This document shows, piece after piece, positions 1-10,330 of a stretch of DNA of 64,000 bases. How positions within the stretch are numbered: position 1 is the first letter of the stretch; each line of letters starts with the position of its first letter. The notes beneath the pieces are model-generated. The model had not been told where the DNA came from. It saw nothing but the letters and a program-made list of their open reading frames with translations, and did not search any database. A program made the translations under genes and the position numbers. Source of the DNA: Eudromia elegans (taxonomy: Eukaryota > Chordata > Aves > Tinamiformes > Tinamidae); contig PTEX01000164.1 in NCBI GenBank assembly GCA_003342815.1, positions 969,748 through 1,033,747 on the forward strand, written 5' to 3'.

Positions 1-916
1 AGATAGATATTTAGATCACGCATTTTTTTCTAATCATTTTATTGAAATTAAGATATTAAACACACATTTAAATAAAAAAGTCAAACAAGATTTAGAAAAC
101 ATCAAGTCAAACACACTGTGACACAGAAAACCTTTTTTTTTCCTTTTAGAGAGAAAAAAGTTAAATGTTAATTTCTTAATTCAACAGAAGTTTTTTTTTT
201 TTTAAGGAGTGACACATTCACTTTGATATAAGAAATTCTCTAGAAGAAATTCAAAGTTGAATCAAACTCAGAGGAAGGTGAATTTTAGAAAGCTGAGTAC
301 TCAATCACTTCTCTCTCCTTCTACCTATAATCCTGCCAAAAATGAGGATTCTCGAGAGTTCTAACTTACTATGATACAGCAAACATATTTCCTCCTTTCT
401 TCAAAAAGGTAGTATATTTATAACTACAGCACAAACTTCCCCAGATTGGAATCAAAGAAAATATCACTATCAAACGCAAGGAAAAGTTCACTACTGCACA
501 CCTCAGAACATTCATTAGATTTCACTGCTTCAGGCAGCATCACTGCATATCCAGAACAACTCTGTTCACATGAAGCAGACTTATTTGCAATAGCAATTAC
601 ACTTGGTTTTCCATTTTGGTCACATAGCTTGCTGAGGAAGAGATCAAACAAGAAACCTGAATACAATCCAGTGAGCAGCCTTCGCTGAGGGGACATGCGA
701 GGCTCCTGTGCTCAGCCAATGGTCAGAAACAGCTAGTTTCTCGTTCCCTTCACACATCACTCTAGCCCCTCAAGGAGCTTCAGCGCAAGAGCAGGGAGAT
801 GTTCCCCGAGGTGGTGGGCACCCAGGGCACCCAGCTGAAGCAGCTAGGCCATCCCAACAGCACCCACGTTGCTTGCCAGCGAGATTTCCTCTCCCACCTA
901 CCAGGAATGCACTTAC
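1..916 (-). other. Partial intron 3 of the OGDHL-type gene
   Basis: This is downstream of the donor at 917. The expected next exon (starting IRGHHVAQL) was not found, so it lies beyond the left edge. The intron holds a stretch open on both strands at 424-696, described under findings, and T- and A-rich runs near 130 and 190. Nothing else is recognised. Confidence 0.7.
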
Positions 917-1096
917 TTGGTATGCTCGTATCAAAGACTGCACAGCAAGATGATCTTCAACAAGTTTCTCCGCTTTGCCCGGTGTCTGGGCCAGGCCATG
1001 GCTCTGAAGAAACGATGCCTTTTTTTCTAACTGAACTGGTAAGTGAGGGTCATATGCTTGGCCAGCATTAGCATTTCGGAAAAACAAATCCCAGGA
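917..1096 (-). CDS. OGDHL: OGDHL-type coding exon 3 (60 codons)
   Basis: This exon is 180 bp, phase 0 at both ends. The acceptor reads ctaaatctag before TCCTGGGAT and the donor is CAA followed by gtaagt. It begins [12 protein letters not shown] and ends [11 protein letters not shown]. The middle (about residues 13-42 of the exon) is a variable linker containing QAYDPHLPV and a Lys/Ser/Gln-rich stretch, matching the position of the variable linker in OGDH and OGDHL. The reading frame stays open on both sides into intron, so exon limits were set by splice sites and by similarity, not by the ORF. Confidence 0.93.
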
Positions 1097-4000
1097 CTAG
1101 ATTTAGATACAGAAAAGGTAGAAAGAAAAGAAATTAGTCATCTCAAAATAAGGGAACCTGGCTTCTAGTCCCTCTACACAAATGTTTTGCTTCGGTCAAA
1201 TTCAAGTCCTTAGGCAGACTTGATCTAAACTTGGCCTAATTTTCATATGCTGTGGTAAACTCAGGCAGTCAGATCATGCTTGATGGTCAGGTCCTGCCAT
1301 GATGATGAAGAGTTTCTTTCCCCCAGTTGTGCCTTTTTCCTCTTTTCTTCTTAACTTGACGTTTGACCAGCTTAGTTTAAATTAGAAATCTGCTTTTATG
1401 CTAAATACTTTTAGAGTTTTACAGGAACTATACCAACATTTTTCTCTGTGTACACCCTCTTATCCTAAACTAAGGAGAGTATTGTTATTCTATGCCTGTA
1501 CAGTAACTGATCTGACAATTTGCAATGCTAACTAACAACAGCCTCCATGTGGTACAACTAAGACTGAAGTTATTTTTGTTAAATTAGAAAGTTCTCAATA
1601 TATATCTGGCCAGTCACCATGACAAATCTGACATTCACTTTTCATACACAATTTTAATAAGGAATATTTCATTCATGTTAAGGTTCCTTTCTCAAGTTTT
1701 CCACAGACAATTATGATCATAATACAGCTACTTCCTTTTTTTTTGTGTCAAAAGCTTTGGATTTAAAGATAAAATAAATCAGAGTAAAGGCCTACAAACA
1801 GTTGAAATGTATTTTTGGACAAGTAGTCTGCTGGGACAGCAGCTAACACAACTCACACAGACTTGTCCTGCAAACTATACATTTAAGGAGAATAAGCAGA
1901 GCATCCTTTTTTTCGGGCAAACTCACAAATACAAAGAATTACCTCTAGAACGTTTACATCTGAAGATGCAGCCTGCCGGGACAGAAGGAACCCACACTAT
2001 TTTTTTCCTATCGTATTTTTTTGAACGTATTGATTTGGTGAGCAGGCTTGACATTTAATCAGAGGGGAGGGAAAATACATCATTTGGCTACAGAAAATTA
2101 GTTTTTTTCTGTACACACATCCATCAAAGCCTTTAAAAATTTCTATAGCGTTTTTCAAGATTGATACCAGATTACAGTCTTCAAGTCTTGTGTATCAACG
2201 TCAATCTTTGGCAGTAGCACTTGCTGTATGACTGAATAGACAAAAAGACCAGCAAATATAGAGGCCTCTCAACTAAATGAGTAAAGTTTTTTAAGAAAAG
2301 GGCAACACCACAGGTTTGGAGGTTAGAAGTGAATTATGTGAAGAGACTTGCAATAGGTTTTGTGGTTTTTTTGTGGTTGTTGTTTCTGTTGTTTTTTCCT
2401 AAATACCTTTGTGGGGGGAAAAAAAAGGTTAAATAAATTCATATAGTGATAATATGATACATTCCTCTACTTCTAGTCAGCAAATTTATTTTGTAATTCA
2501 TAATGCTTTTAATTTTTGAATTAATAAAATTCAAGGGACCCAGTATCAGTATTTTACTCCAATACAACAAACACCACTAAACATATTAAAACAAGGAAGG
2601 TATTACTTACCTTTAAGGTTTTTTTTTTGTTTGTTTGTTTTTATTCCCAGCGGCATTATAATATATCTCAACTACAATGAGGACAGAAAAGCCTTAGAAT
2701 GCACAAAGTACTGAGCACCAGTGCATCATTAGTTGTGGGGAAAAGTCAAAGCCAAAAGCTCCTTTTTCCAAACACACACAGTGAGGAAGTGATCACACAC
2801 TCATGGCAGAGTGGTTGCATATAGTACAACATAGCAGGCATTATGTACTCAATATCCAACCAAGCAGTTTTGTAATTAATCTTGTGATAGTAATAACTGA
2901 GCCTTGTCAGGCTTCTCTGTTATGATCTATGGCCCTGACACCACACTCCGAGCAAAAATAATGATGCCTTTTTCAGAGCCCATGTCTTTCTAATCAAATT
3001 GTTGTTCTGGCTACTTTAAGGAAAGGAAATACAAAAGACAAGGAAAAGCAGAATATCATCAGGAATGGATCTGCACAAGGAATAAGAGGTCCACTGAATG
3101 GAGATACATATTCCTAGATGTACAATGACTGTACACAACTAAAAGACAGATCTATAGTAACAGTAACACTGTTACAGTAACATACTCTTTAAAGGTGTCA
3201 GTGTTACTGACAGTAATATGAGAGTCACATTTTAAAGAGCACCTTTAAAGATGGATGGATAAATTCTGAGAGAGAAATTATTTGAGAAGGTTTGATTAAT
3301 TGAAGTAAATAAGTAAAAGGAAATAAAGCAGGATTTTAAGAGTCCAAGAACAATAAACACTTCCACTCATCAATTAGAAGGGGCACATTCCCTCCAAAAA
3401 TGAGATATCCCTGAAAAGGAAATAGCAAGAAGACAAGCAATAAAAAATATGTATCAACTTATTGTAATGTCCAGGAGCCTAACAGAGATTAGATCTCTAA
3501 ACAATGATGGACATAGAGAATAATACAATAAATTATGAGCAGCCTGCAGAGAGATCGGAAACATTAACCACTACCATAACTAACAATGCACAAGCTGTAT
3601 GTCTTGCTTATCATGATTTTTCTACATTTCCACAAATTTCTATAGCAGAATGATGAATTCACCACTTCTGACATCATGAAAATATGGACTGTACTGTCTG
3701 TATATTCAAGAACATACAGGGTGACTTGAATTCTCAACACTTCCCCCTCTGCCCTCCTCCCTTTTTTAATAGTATTATTTTAAGCACAAGCTGAACAATT
3801 TCTGTCAAAGTTCCTCCAGGAGTACTAAAAGCTTTTAGCTGAAGAGAGAAGGTGGCTTTCGAGAAACTAAAAATGAAATTCATTGATGAAAAAAAGACAA
3901 ATTAATCACTACCGCCTCCTCCCTCCCTGGGGTTTTTCAGACAAGTATGCCTGTGAAGCAATTCATAATTTTAATCAACCATATCCTTTCAAGCCTCATA

Positions 4001-5910
4001 AACCAGATGCAATGAATTCACTTCAGTTTATTATATTGGGATATACTTAACCTGGAAAAGAAGTCACACAATTCCAAAATACATCTCAAATTACTTGGAA
4101 TACATTCTCTGGGAAACACACTAGTCAACCAGCATGCCTACATGCCTCTGTTAAAACATTTCTAATAATTTATTGGTTGCTGTTCAACTTGTATTGTTCA
4201 AATTGTATTCCTTCATCAGAACCTGTCTCCGAACTGTGCTAGACCTGGCAGATGAATTGGACAGTCCGTTGGCAAGATTTTTACCATGTCCATTAAATAA
4301 TTAGTCAGAACACCATAAGTAAGTGAATGCCTTTAATCGACGTCTGCCGTGTTTCCTAGGCCAGCTGTGTCAGGAAGCTTCACACCACAGCGGCAGGCAC
4401 TGCTTGCCCTGCGGCCCAGCGGGCATCGCCTTCAGCACCGTGGTCAGCGCCATGGTCAGCACCGGGAGCGCTGGTCCCTGCGCACGAGGCGCCACCCCAC
4501 ACACCACTAGTCTGGTATTGGGCCCTTACGATAAAGGGTTAATGGGGACTCACAGAGTAAATGCGCTCAGGGCTTCTCCAAAATTGATGCAATGCATTCA
4601 CACAACATGTTGCCTTGCTGTGAACTATTTGGAAACTTAGTTGGCAGGTACATGAAGAGAAATCAAAGATGGACAAAGTGAGAAAAGGAGTCAACCCTAG
4701 GAAAGGTCCCTTCAGTTTCCAGCTAAGGTATAACACAAAAGGCAGGGATGCGCCTCTTGTGTGAGTAAAGGCACTCTTCAAAGTTGTCACTGAATGTATG
4801 TCACCACCCAATAGAAGGAAATTCATAAAAAAACAAGACTCTTATTTTGGTATCCTTTTTTTCTCCCTACAGCATGCATCATTTCCTCACTCTTTAGACA
4901 GAGTAGACTTAAAACATTGAATTTTAAGTGACATTTTGATATACTTGCCCCATGAATAAAGAAACACACAACAAATTTGTAAAAACAATTGGGGCACAAT
5001 TTACACTACCATACTAATGATTTGTATTTCTTAGACTTTATTGAACTTCTCATCAGCTTCTTAATGTGTAAGTACCATAACAGAGTCCTTATTTTCAGCA
5101 GAAAATTTGACAGAAATAATAAAAGAGTCCTAGTATTTTCCCCACAAGAAAAGATTAAAAATAAGAAGGTGCAAATGCATTTAGCCTGGAGAGAGGCACC
5201 GAACAAAGCACTTCTCAAAATACTTGAGCTTTTCCTGACAGCAGATTCAGCTTTAAGATTACAGCTTCCTAAAGGAACTGCACATTCATCTTTAAGTAGT
5301 TTAAGACTACCACCAAAACCAAGTAACATAACTGCTGATATAACCACGTTACAACAGGTAAAACAAAATATTAAGTGCATTTTACTTCTTGGATCTTCTT
5401 CAGATCTAATTAATTACTTAAAAATTACTTCTTTAATGTCCACTCCATAGAAGATTTTTGAAAGTTAATCAGTAGTTTATTTCTAGTCTGGACTTCTCAC
5501 TCTGAGTTCACCATGCCTTTGGCTCCTCTGTACTTTTGCTTTGCTGTAACCTTATAACAATCGATATCTGGGGAAATTAGTTTCATATTGTTCATTTCAT
5601 ACAAAACCTTTCCCTGGACTTTTAATAAAAATGTTAAAAATAGGAGTCAACTCCACTCAGGCCAATAATAAAATTTTCAGTTAACTTTTAGACTTACCTT
5701 ATGCACACTTTTAGGGTTTTCAAGCCAAGCATAATACATTTCCTCCACATAATTGGAATTACTCCCACTTAGGAACGGTTCTGAGATTCCTGATGAAACA
5801 TATCGTTGGCCATGGAAAAATATCTTTCTGGCTATATCATGTTTTTCCAGAAGTTTAGTGCCATGCCACTTTACTGCGGCTGCAAACAACTTCAGATGAC
5901 TCATGTTCAT
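917..5910 (-). CDS. OGDHL: 2-oxoglutarate dehydrogenase E1 (OGDHL-type), 5' coding part, two exons
   Basis: The gene encodes the thiamine-diphosphate E1 component of the mitochondrial 2-oxoglutarate dehydrogenase complex, which decarboxylates 2-oxoglutarate in the TCA cycle. Only 131 N-terminal residues are in the window, joined in phase 0 from 5910-5698 and 1096-917. Visible are a basic mitochondrial presequence of about 40 residues, then the segment [20 protein letters not shown], which is near-invariant in OGDH/OGDHL, then [12 protein letters not shown], and finally [17 protein letters not shown], which in the family directly precedes IRGHHVAQLDPLG. The catalytic ThDP domains lie beyond the left edge. 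The symbol OGDHL rests on PARG lying immediately upstream on the same strand, as in human. The residues themselves are closer to OGDH. Family membership is essentially certain; the paralogue name is less so. Confidence 0.85.
1097..5697 (-). other. Intron 2 of the OGDHL-type gene
   Basis: This AT-rich intron holds a nested inverted-repeat cluster at 3161-3250, a GC-richer patch at about 4370-4510 with short imperfect repeats of ggtcagc, and a stretch open on both strands at 4989-5450. I recognise no exon, RNA gene or intact mobile element. Confidence 0.75.
3161..3250. repeat. Cluster of nested inverted repeats
   Basis: CAGTAACACTG at 3161-3171 is the exact reverse complement of CAGTGTTACTG at 3199-3209. 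CTTTAAAGGTG at 3187-3197 is the exact reverse complement of CACCTTTAAAG at 3240-3250. CTCTTTAAA at 3185-3193 also pairs with TTTAAAGAG at 3231-3239. The cluster could be a decayed palindromic DNA element or chance structure in an AT-rich intron. Confidence 0.5.
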
Positions 5911-5932
5911 TTATCAGACAGAAGATCCAAGT
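5698..5932 (-). CDS. OGDHL: OGDHL-type exon 2, start codon and mitochondrial presequence
   Basis: The acceptor (tctttattaatag) puts the exon start at 5932. A 22-nt untranslated stretch precedes the first ATG at 5910, with an in-frame TAA directly before it. A second in-frame ATG lies at 5904. Human OGDHL starts MSQLRLL, which aligns with the second ATG (MSHLKLF). The second ATG also has A at -3, whereas the first has T, so the two-residue longer form may not be used. The presequence is rich in Lys, Arg and His with no Asp/Glu cluster, and ends near GQRYVSSG. The exon ends SVHK at the donor AAG|gtaagt, phase 0 into the next exon (SWD). Confidence 0.92.
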
Positions 5933-6571
5933 CTATTAATAAAGACAAACACAAAGCTAATCAGAAAAAGGGTCATTAAATTACATTAAAGGCACATTTC
6001 AGTCTCATAGTCAAAACTGAAGTTTACGGCTAGAAAGCTCTTTGACAAAGCTCAGGCCTAGGCACAAAGTTACCTTCAGAACAGGATACTCCTTTATTGC
6101 CTGCATTTACCGCAGTGAAAGTGTTGCTGACAGGCACCCTCCCATCCATAGGTTTCCACAGCAATCATGATGCCCCTTGTACCAAGTCCTGCTTCTCTGG
6201 GGGCACAAGAGACTGCAAACCCATTGGCCTCCTGGCGCTTTTGGCATCCCTCACTGCTGTCTCACAGCTGAAGAAAGCAGCAGCTTTTTACAGAGTCAAA
6301 GCAAGGCAGGTTCAGCTGCACACTGAAATGTACACTTTGAAAAAAAGCCCATTGCCTCAAACTTCTGTGCCACATATAATGCAGCTGACAAAATAAGTGT
6401 TAGCCAAATCTTCTTATTGATATAAGCCTTGAATCAAATTGGGTTACATTAAGAAGAGGTTCAGTTTAATTTGTTCTAACTAGTCACATTTATCCTGCCT
6501 TTCCAGTGACCTCCTACATGCTTTTTAAGAAGGTAAGTAGATTCCCCATAATTTTGAACACAATCAGGAAG

Positions 6572-6591
6572 AAAAAAAAAAAAAAAAAAAA
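6572..6591. repeat. Poly(A) run, 20 nt
   Basis: A homopolymer of 20 A on the plus strand (T on the gene strand) in intron 1. No repeat body was recognised next to it. Confidence 0.9.
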
Positions 6592-7176
6592 CTTGAGTAC
6601 ATTCAAAATCAGTTCTGCTGCAACAGGGAATCAAAGCTCATCCTGAGAATAAAATTCACAAATGTACCTTGTAATTACACCTCAAAGCAGACCAATCTCC
6701 ATGCTGTAATTGCTACAATAGTAAAAGAACAGCAATAGTGTGAAAAAAAAATGTTGACGGTTTAGAACTATTTGGGAAAGAATATAAAGGACAGGATACA
6801 GACTAATCACAAGAAAAAAAAAACAGACTTAATTCTGCCATAAATGCATTCCTCATTTGCTTTGTCCCTCTTGAGAAATATTTTTCCTTTGGTCAGAGTA
6901 TAAAATTCTTACTTTTTATTGTTGACTGTGACTAGCTAATTCCTAGCTAGTCAATTCCTAAAAACAAAAGTACTCATCTGCCATATCTTTTCTATGCATT
7001 AGAAACTATGTCAGCCTAAGGTATAGATCTGATTCTATCTTACCTATTATATGTACAGATTCTATTGCTAATAAAAGAAGCAATAGATACTTCCCTCTTT
7101 TCTTCTTTCCCTTCCAAAACATAGCCATTTAAAAAAATAGGAAACAAGCTTATAAAATAGGAAAGTTATTACCTAA

Positions 7177-7216
7177 ACAGGTATGGAATAGGAAAAACAG
7201 GTAAGGAACAGGAAAA
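7177..7216. repeat. 20-bp tandem duplication, two copies
   Basis: The copies ACAGGTATGGAATAGGAAAA (7177-7196) and ACAGGTAAGGAACAGGAAAA (7197-7216) are adjacent and differ at two positions. A further partial similarity, ataggaaa, occurs just upstream. This looks like a small local tandem duplication in intron 1. Confidence 0.85.
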
Positions 7217-10132
7217 ACCTCACCTCCCCACACTCATCCCTGAGTTCAGAATAAATACGAGTCTGAAAAAAAATACCCTAAAGTCAGTCATCCATTTTGC
7301 AGGCTGCAGACTTGACTCACACCATCCTAGCAGTAAACTCCCCCCTTTCGCGTCAAATTGTTTGTCCTCTCTTTCAAGACTTCTGCAGCCCTTCAGCTCT
7401 CAGCCACTACCATAACTGACTGCTCATAGTACCAGCTGCCATCATCCATAGGTCACACTTTCCAAGCAAACATTTGTTTGCATCACCCAGGTAAATGGGA
7501 AGTATTCTCCAAAGGGAGTATCACCAAAATTAGTACATAATCCTCCTTCAATCAACAACAAGAAAAAACTCCAACACCCTAATATACTCTTCTTTTCCCT
7601 TCTGGTGTTAACAAATTGGCAGCGATAAGGCTATGTGGAATCCCCTATATATTTAGCTGAACAGCATTATTTCCTTATCTATACTCACTTGTCATTTCTC
7701 ATTTTACAGATTCAACACTATTACAACACTGACTTCCTCCTGTGTTAACGCTTCATCTGTAATTAGGGCTCCAAGGCAGGTAAGGGAATATTAGTGCTAC
7801 CATCACTATCCTGAAAGCAGATCAAGTCCTCCACAAGCTCAGACCACCTGGGACAACATCAGCAGAGTTGAAAATACATTGTCTATGTCTACCTACCTCA
7901 CACTCTAAGATACAACAGCAACAAAAACACTATACATAAACATCATGGCATTTCTCACAACTTCAAAAGATGTTAATGCATTTTTAACAGTAAAGATGTG
8001 AGATGTCACAACAGCACAAAAACCCAGGACTCTAGAAATGACATTTCTACTAAAAATTATGTTGCATCTTATTTCATTTGAAACCGATCCTCTACTTCCA
8101 AACTTATGCATAGATACTTCAGCAAGTGCATCTAACTGCCAGCTCTTTCCCAAAGGGTTATCCACCATTGTTTAAAGTGCTTTGTGAAGACCTCAACAGT
8201 AGGGAATGAGAGGAGCATTTATCTTGGTTTAACACCCTACAGTAGCTCTTTCCTACAGCAATAGGAAGAACCAATAGGAAAATAACAACAGTTTGTAAGG
8301 AAGATTTGAAAACAGATGCAAAATCTGTGTAATACCTATGTACATGTAATAGAAACTACTTCCCTCCAATTCCAAAATAGATTCAGGGTCTCATTTCAAC
8401 TGATAACTTGTAAATAAATGACCTATAAAACCAGATGCGGACTACTTGACTCCTGTGAAGATCTAAAGAAGCCTGGTAAAGAAAACTTCTACAGCTGGTA
8501 CGATTTCTACCTTGTGAAAATAAGTCCTGAACTTGTGCATCTAGGATGCAGAAATGCACAAAGCCACCAACGGCGTAGTTCCAGTTACATTTCAACTACA
8601 GAATAATTTCAGTCAGTAAAACCAGCTCCTTCCTGGTTCTTCTCACTGTGCCTGCAGCTCATCAGTGCAGATATCAGCTGTCAGCATTAACACTAAACAA
8701 ATCAAAGACCACCCCAGCCTACTCAGTCTTGACACTGTCAGTCAAAAATCTGCACAAAGGATAGCAGACAGAGGAAGAAATAGGGTTGTTCCATTCTGCT
8801 ATGTTTCCTAAATCAATCCTGAAATGAAAACAGTGATTGCCAAGGAATCAAGCTGAGCTAAGAGCAACCAAAAGAACTTATTAACTAAATCTCTACCAGA
8901 GGTCAAAAAAACAGAAAGCAGCAGTGAACCAGAAGGAAAGCCTGGGAGTTAATGCACCAAAGCACCATTAAAATGGCGAAAGTAAATAAAGCAGTTGAAA
9001 ATCTCTACAGCTGTTTTGCAGTGTTGAATGTGTGTCTTGAGCTACAAACTAGCTTTGGCCCTAGCACTTTCAACTCGAGAAGTGAGCTAATGTGATGGAC
9101 AGTGCTGTCAATTACTGCACCCTAGTTTCCAGGGAGGATGGATGCATAAGGAAAAGATAACAGTAAGACATTTCTAAAGCCAGCATCGTTTATCCAGTTT
9201 TCTACAAGATCGTTTAAAACAGGCATGTTGCAAAAACATGCAACATCATTACATGTATCAATATCCTCCTGCTATTGCCCATCTCCCCACTGGCTCTCTG
9301 GGGCACACAAGAAGTCCTGCTACCAAAGCTAACATGTACTTCTTGTTCTGCAGAAACCATTAGCAAGCCTGGCTCAGGCCTCACAAGAGAGCTCATCTAT
9401 CCACTGTTATGGTCATTTTCTCCTATAACCCTCATACAACTCCAGAACTTCTTAAGACAGGATGACTCTAATCTCAACATAGAGTAACGTGGGTAATGAA
9501 AAAGAGCCAAAATATATTCACCTCAGACGAAACTAGAGCAGCATGAAGTAGCCTCCGCAAACATGGCTGCATCAGAAACACCCACCTACACCCCTGTGTC
9601 TTTCCCTTCCAGCAGATACTATTGCCATATAAAGACACGCAACTCTCCTCCCCCAAAAAAAGGGAAAAGGAAAAACCTCATAATTCATCGCTCATGCACT
9701 GGAGGTTTATTTAATTTTGGTTTTTAGGAAGACTATGTACTCGGCATTCACCACATCTCCTTTAAAGTCCTTGGGATGGGGCCAGCCCCCTGCAATAAAA
9801 CTAACGCTCCTTTCCAAACAAGCAAATAAAGGCAGGGAAGCAGGAGGGGTGTCAGGGAGGAGCCGTGTCCCGTCTCGGGGTGGCGCAGGGTCACCCTCAC
9901 CGCAGCGGTCACGGCGCTCGCCGGCCTCCCGCCTCAAACGCAAGCAACGCGGGCCGCCCGCTCCCCCGGCCGCAGACCCCGCCCGCTCCTCGCGCCCTCC
10001 ATCCCTCCCGATAACCGACCTGCGGGGCGGGCAGGCCCCGGCCTCCTGGCGCCGCCGCCGCCGGGGCCAGGCCGCGCCGGGCGGGGCGGGCACGGGAGCG
10101 TGAGCGGAGCCGGGCGGGGACCGTTACCTGCG

Positions 10133-10140
10133 TCACGTGA
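10133..10140. promoter_or_regulatory. Palindromic E-box TCACGTGA beside the exon 1 donor
   Basis: A perfect TCACGTGA palindrome sits 5 nt inside exon 1 from the splice donor. This is the high-affinity core for USF and MiT/TFE factors and is also used by MYC/MAX. Within the only promoter of a TCA-cycle gene it is a plausible input site, but binding cannot be judged from sequence. Confidence 0.5.
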
Positions 10141-10190
10141 GGCGCAACTGCCGCCGCGCCCGGTGCGCGCGCTGAGGTCACGGGGCGGCG

Positions 10191-10200
10191 CCCCGCCCCT
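10191..10200 (-). promoter_or_regulatory. GC box (Sp/KLF-type)
   Basis: The plus strand reads ccccgcccct, so the minus strand reads AGGGGCGGGG, a standard Sp1/KLF site. It lies between the YY1-like element and the exon 1 donor. GC boxes are common in CpG islands, so this has little specific meaning. Confidence 0.45.
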
Positions 10201-10218
10201 AACGGCCGCGGCGACGCG

Positions 10219-10228
10219 GCGCCATTTT
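10219..10228 (-). promoter_or_regulatory. YY1-like element near the start site
   Basis: The minus strand reads AAAATGGCGC, close to the AANATGGCGGC consensus bound by YY1. Such sites in sense orientation often lie just downstream of start sites of TATA-less promoters of housekeeping and mitochondrial genes. Here it has sense orientation for the OGDHL-type gene and lies about 95 nt upstream of the exon 1 donor. The motif is seen; binding is inferred. Confidence 0.5.
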
Positions 10229-10330
10229 CTGAGCGACGCCCGGGGCCGCTTGTGACCGGGGTTGGGGGGGGCTGTGTTGTTTGCGGGGTCTTTGTGCAGA
10301 GCGGGCGTGCTCGGCTGTGGCCGCTGTACA

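Larger units (their letters stand above)
5933..10127 (-). other. Intron 1 of the OGDHL-type gene
   Basis: This links the CpG-island exon to the start-codon exon. It holds a 20-A run at 6572-6591, a 20-bp tandem pair at 7177-7216, and the 3' half of the CpG island after about 9840. No further exon was recognised, though an extra alternative 5' UTR exon cannot be excluded by eye. Confidence 0.7.
10128..10230 (-). other. OGDHL: Non-coding 5' UTR exon 1 of the OGDHL-type gene
   Basis: A strong donor, GACGCAG followed by gtaacgg, lies at 10128/10127 inside the CpG island, upstream of the start-codon exon and on the same strand. Joined to the acceptor at 5932 it gives a 5' UTR of roughly 120 nt. 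The 5' limit is a guess placed at the YY1-like element; the true start site could be tens of bases away. No coding potential is claimed for the exon. Confidence 0.6.
9840..10330 (-). promoter_or_regulatory. CpG-island promoter of the OGDHL-type gene
   Basis: GC content and CpG density jump sharply here, with runs such as ccgccgccgccgg and gcgcgcgctgagg, while the flanks are AT-rich. No TATA box is apparent. The island covers the inferred exon 1 and the first part of intron 1. It is the only strong CpG island in the window, so it is the natural promoter. Open frames on both strands here are an effect of GC richness. Divergent transcription to the right is possible, but no downstream exon supports it. 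Confidence 0.85.

Noticed and set aside
770..916. Continuation of the exon 3 frame past AYQ into VSAFLVGG
   Set aside because: The strong donor gtaagt falls exactly after AYQ, where the family continues with IRGHH. The extension is intron.
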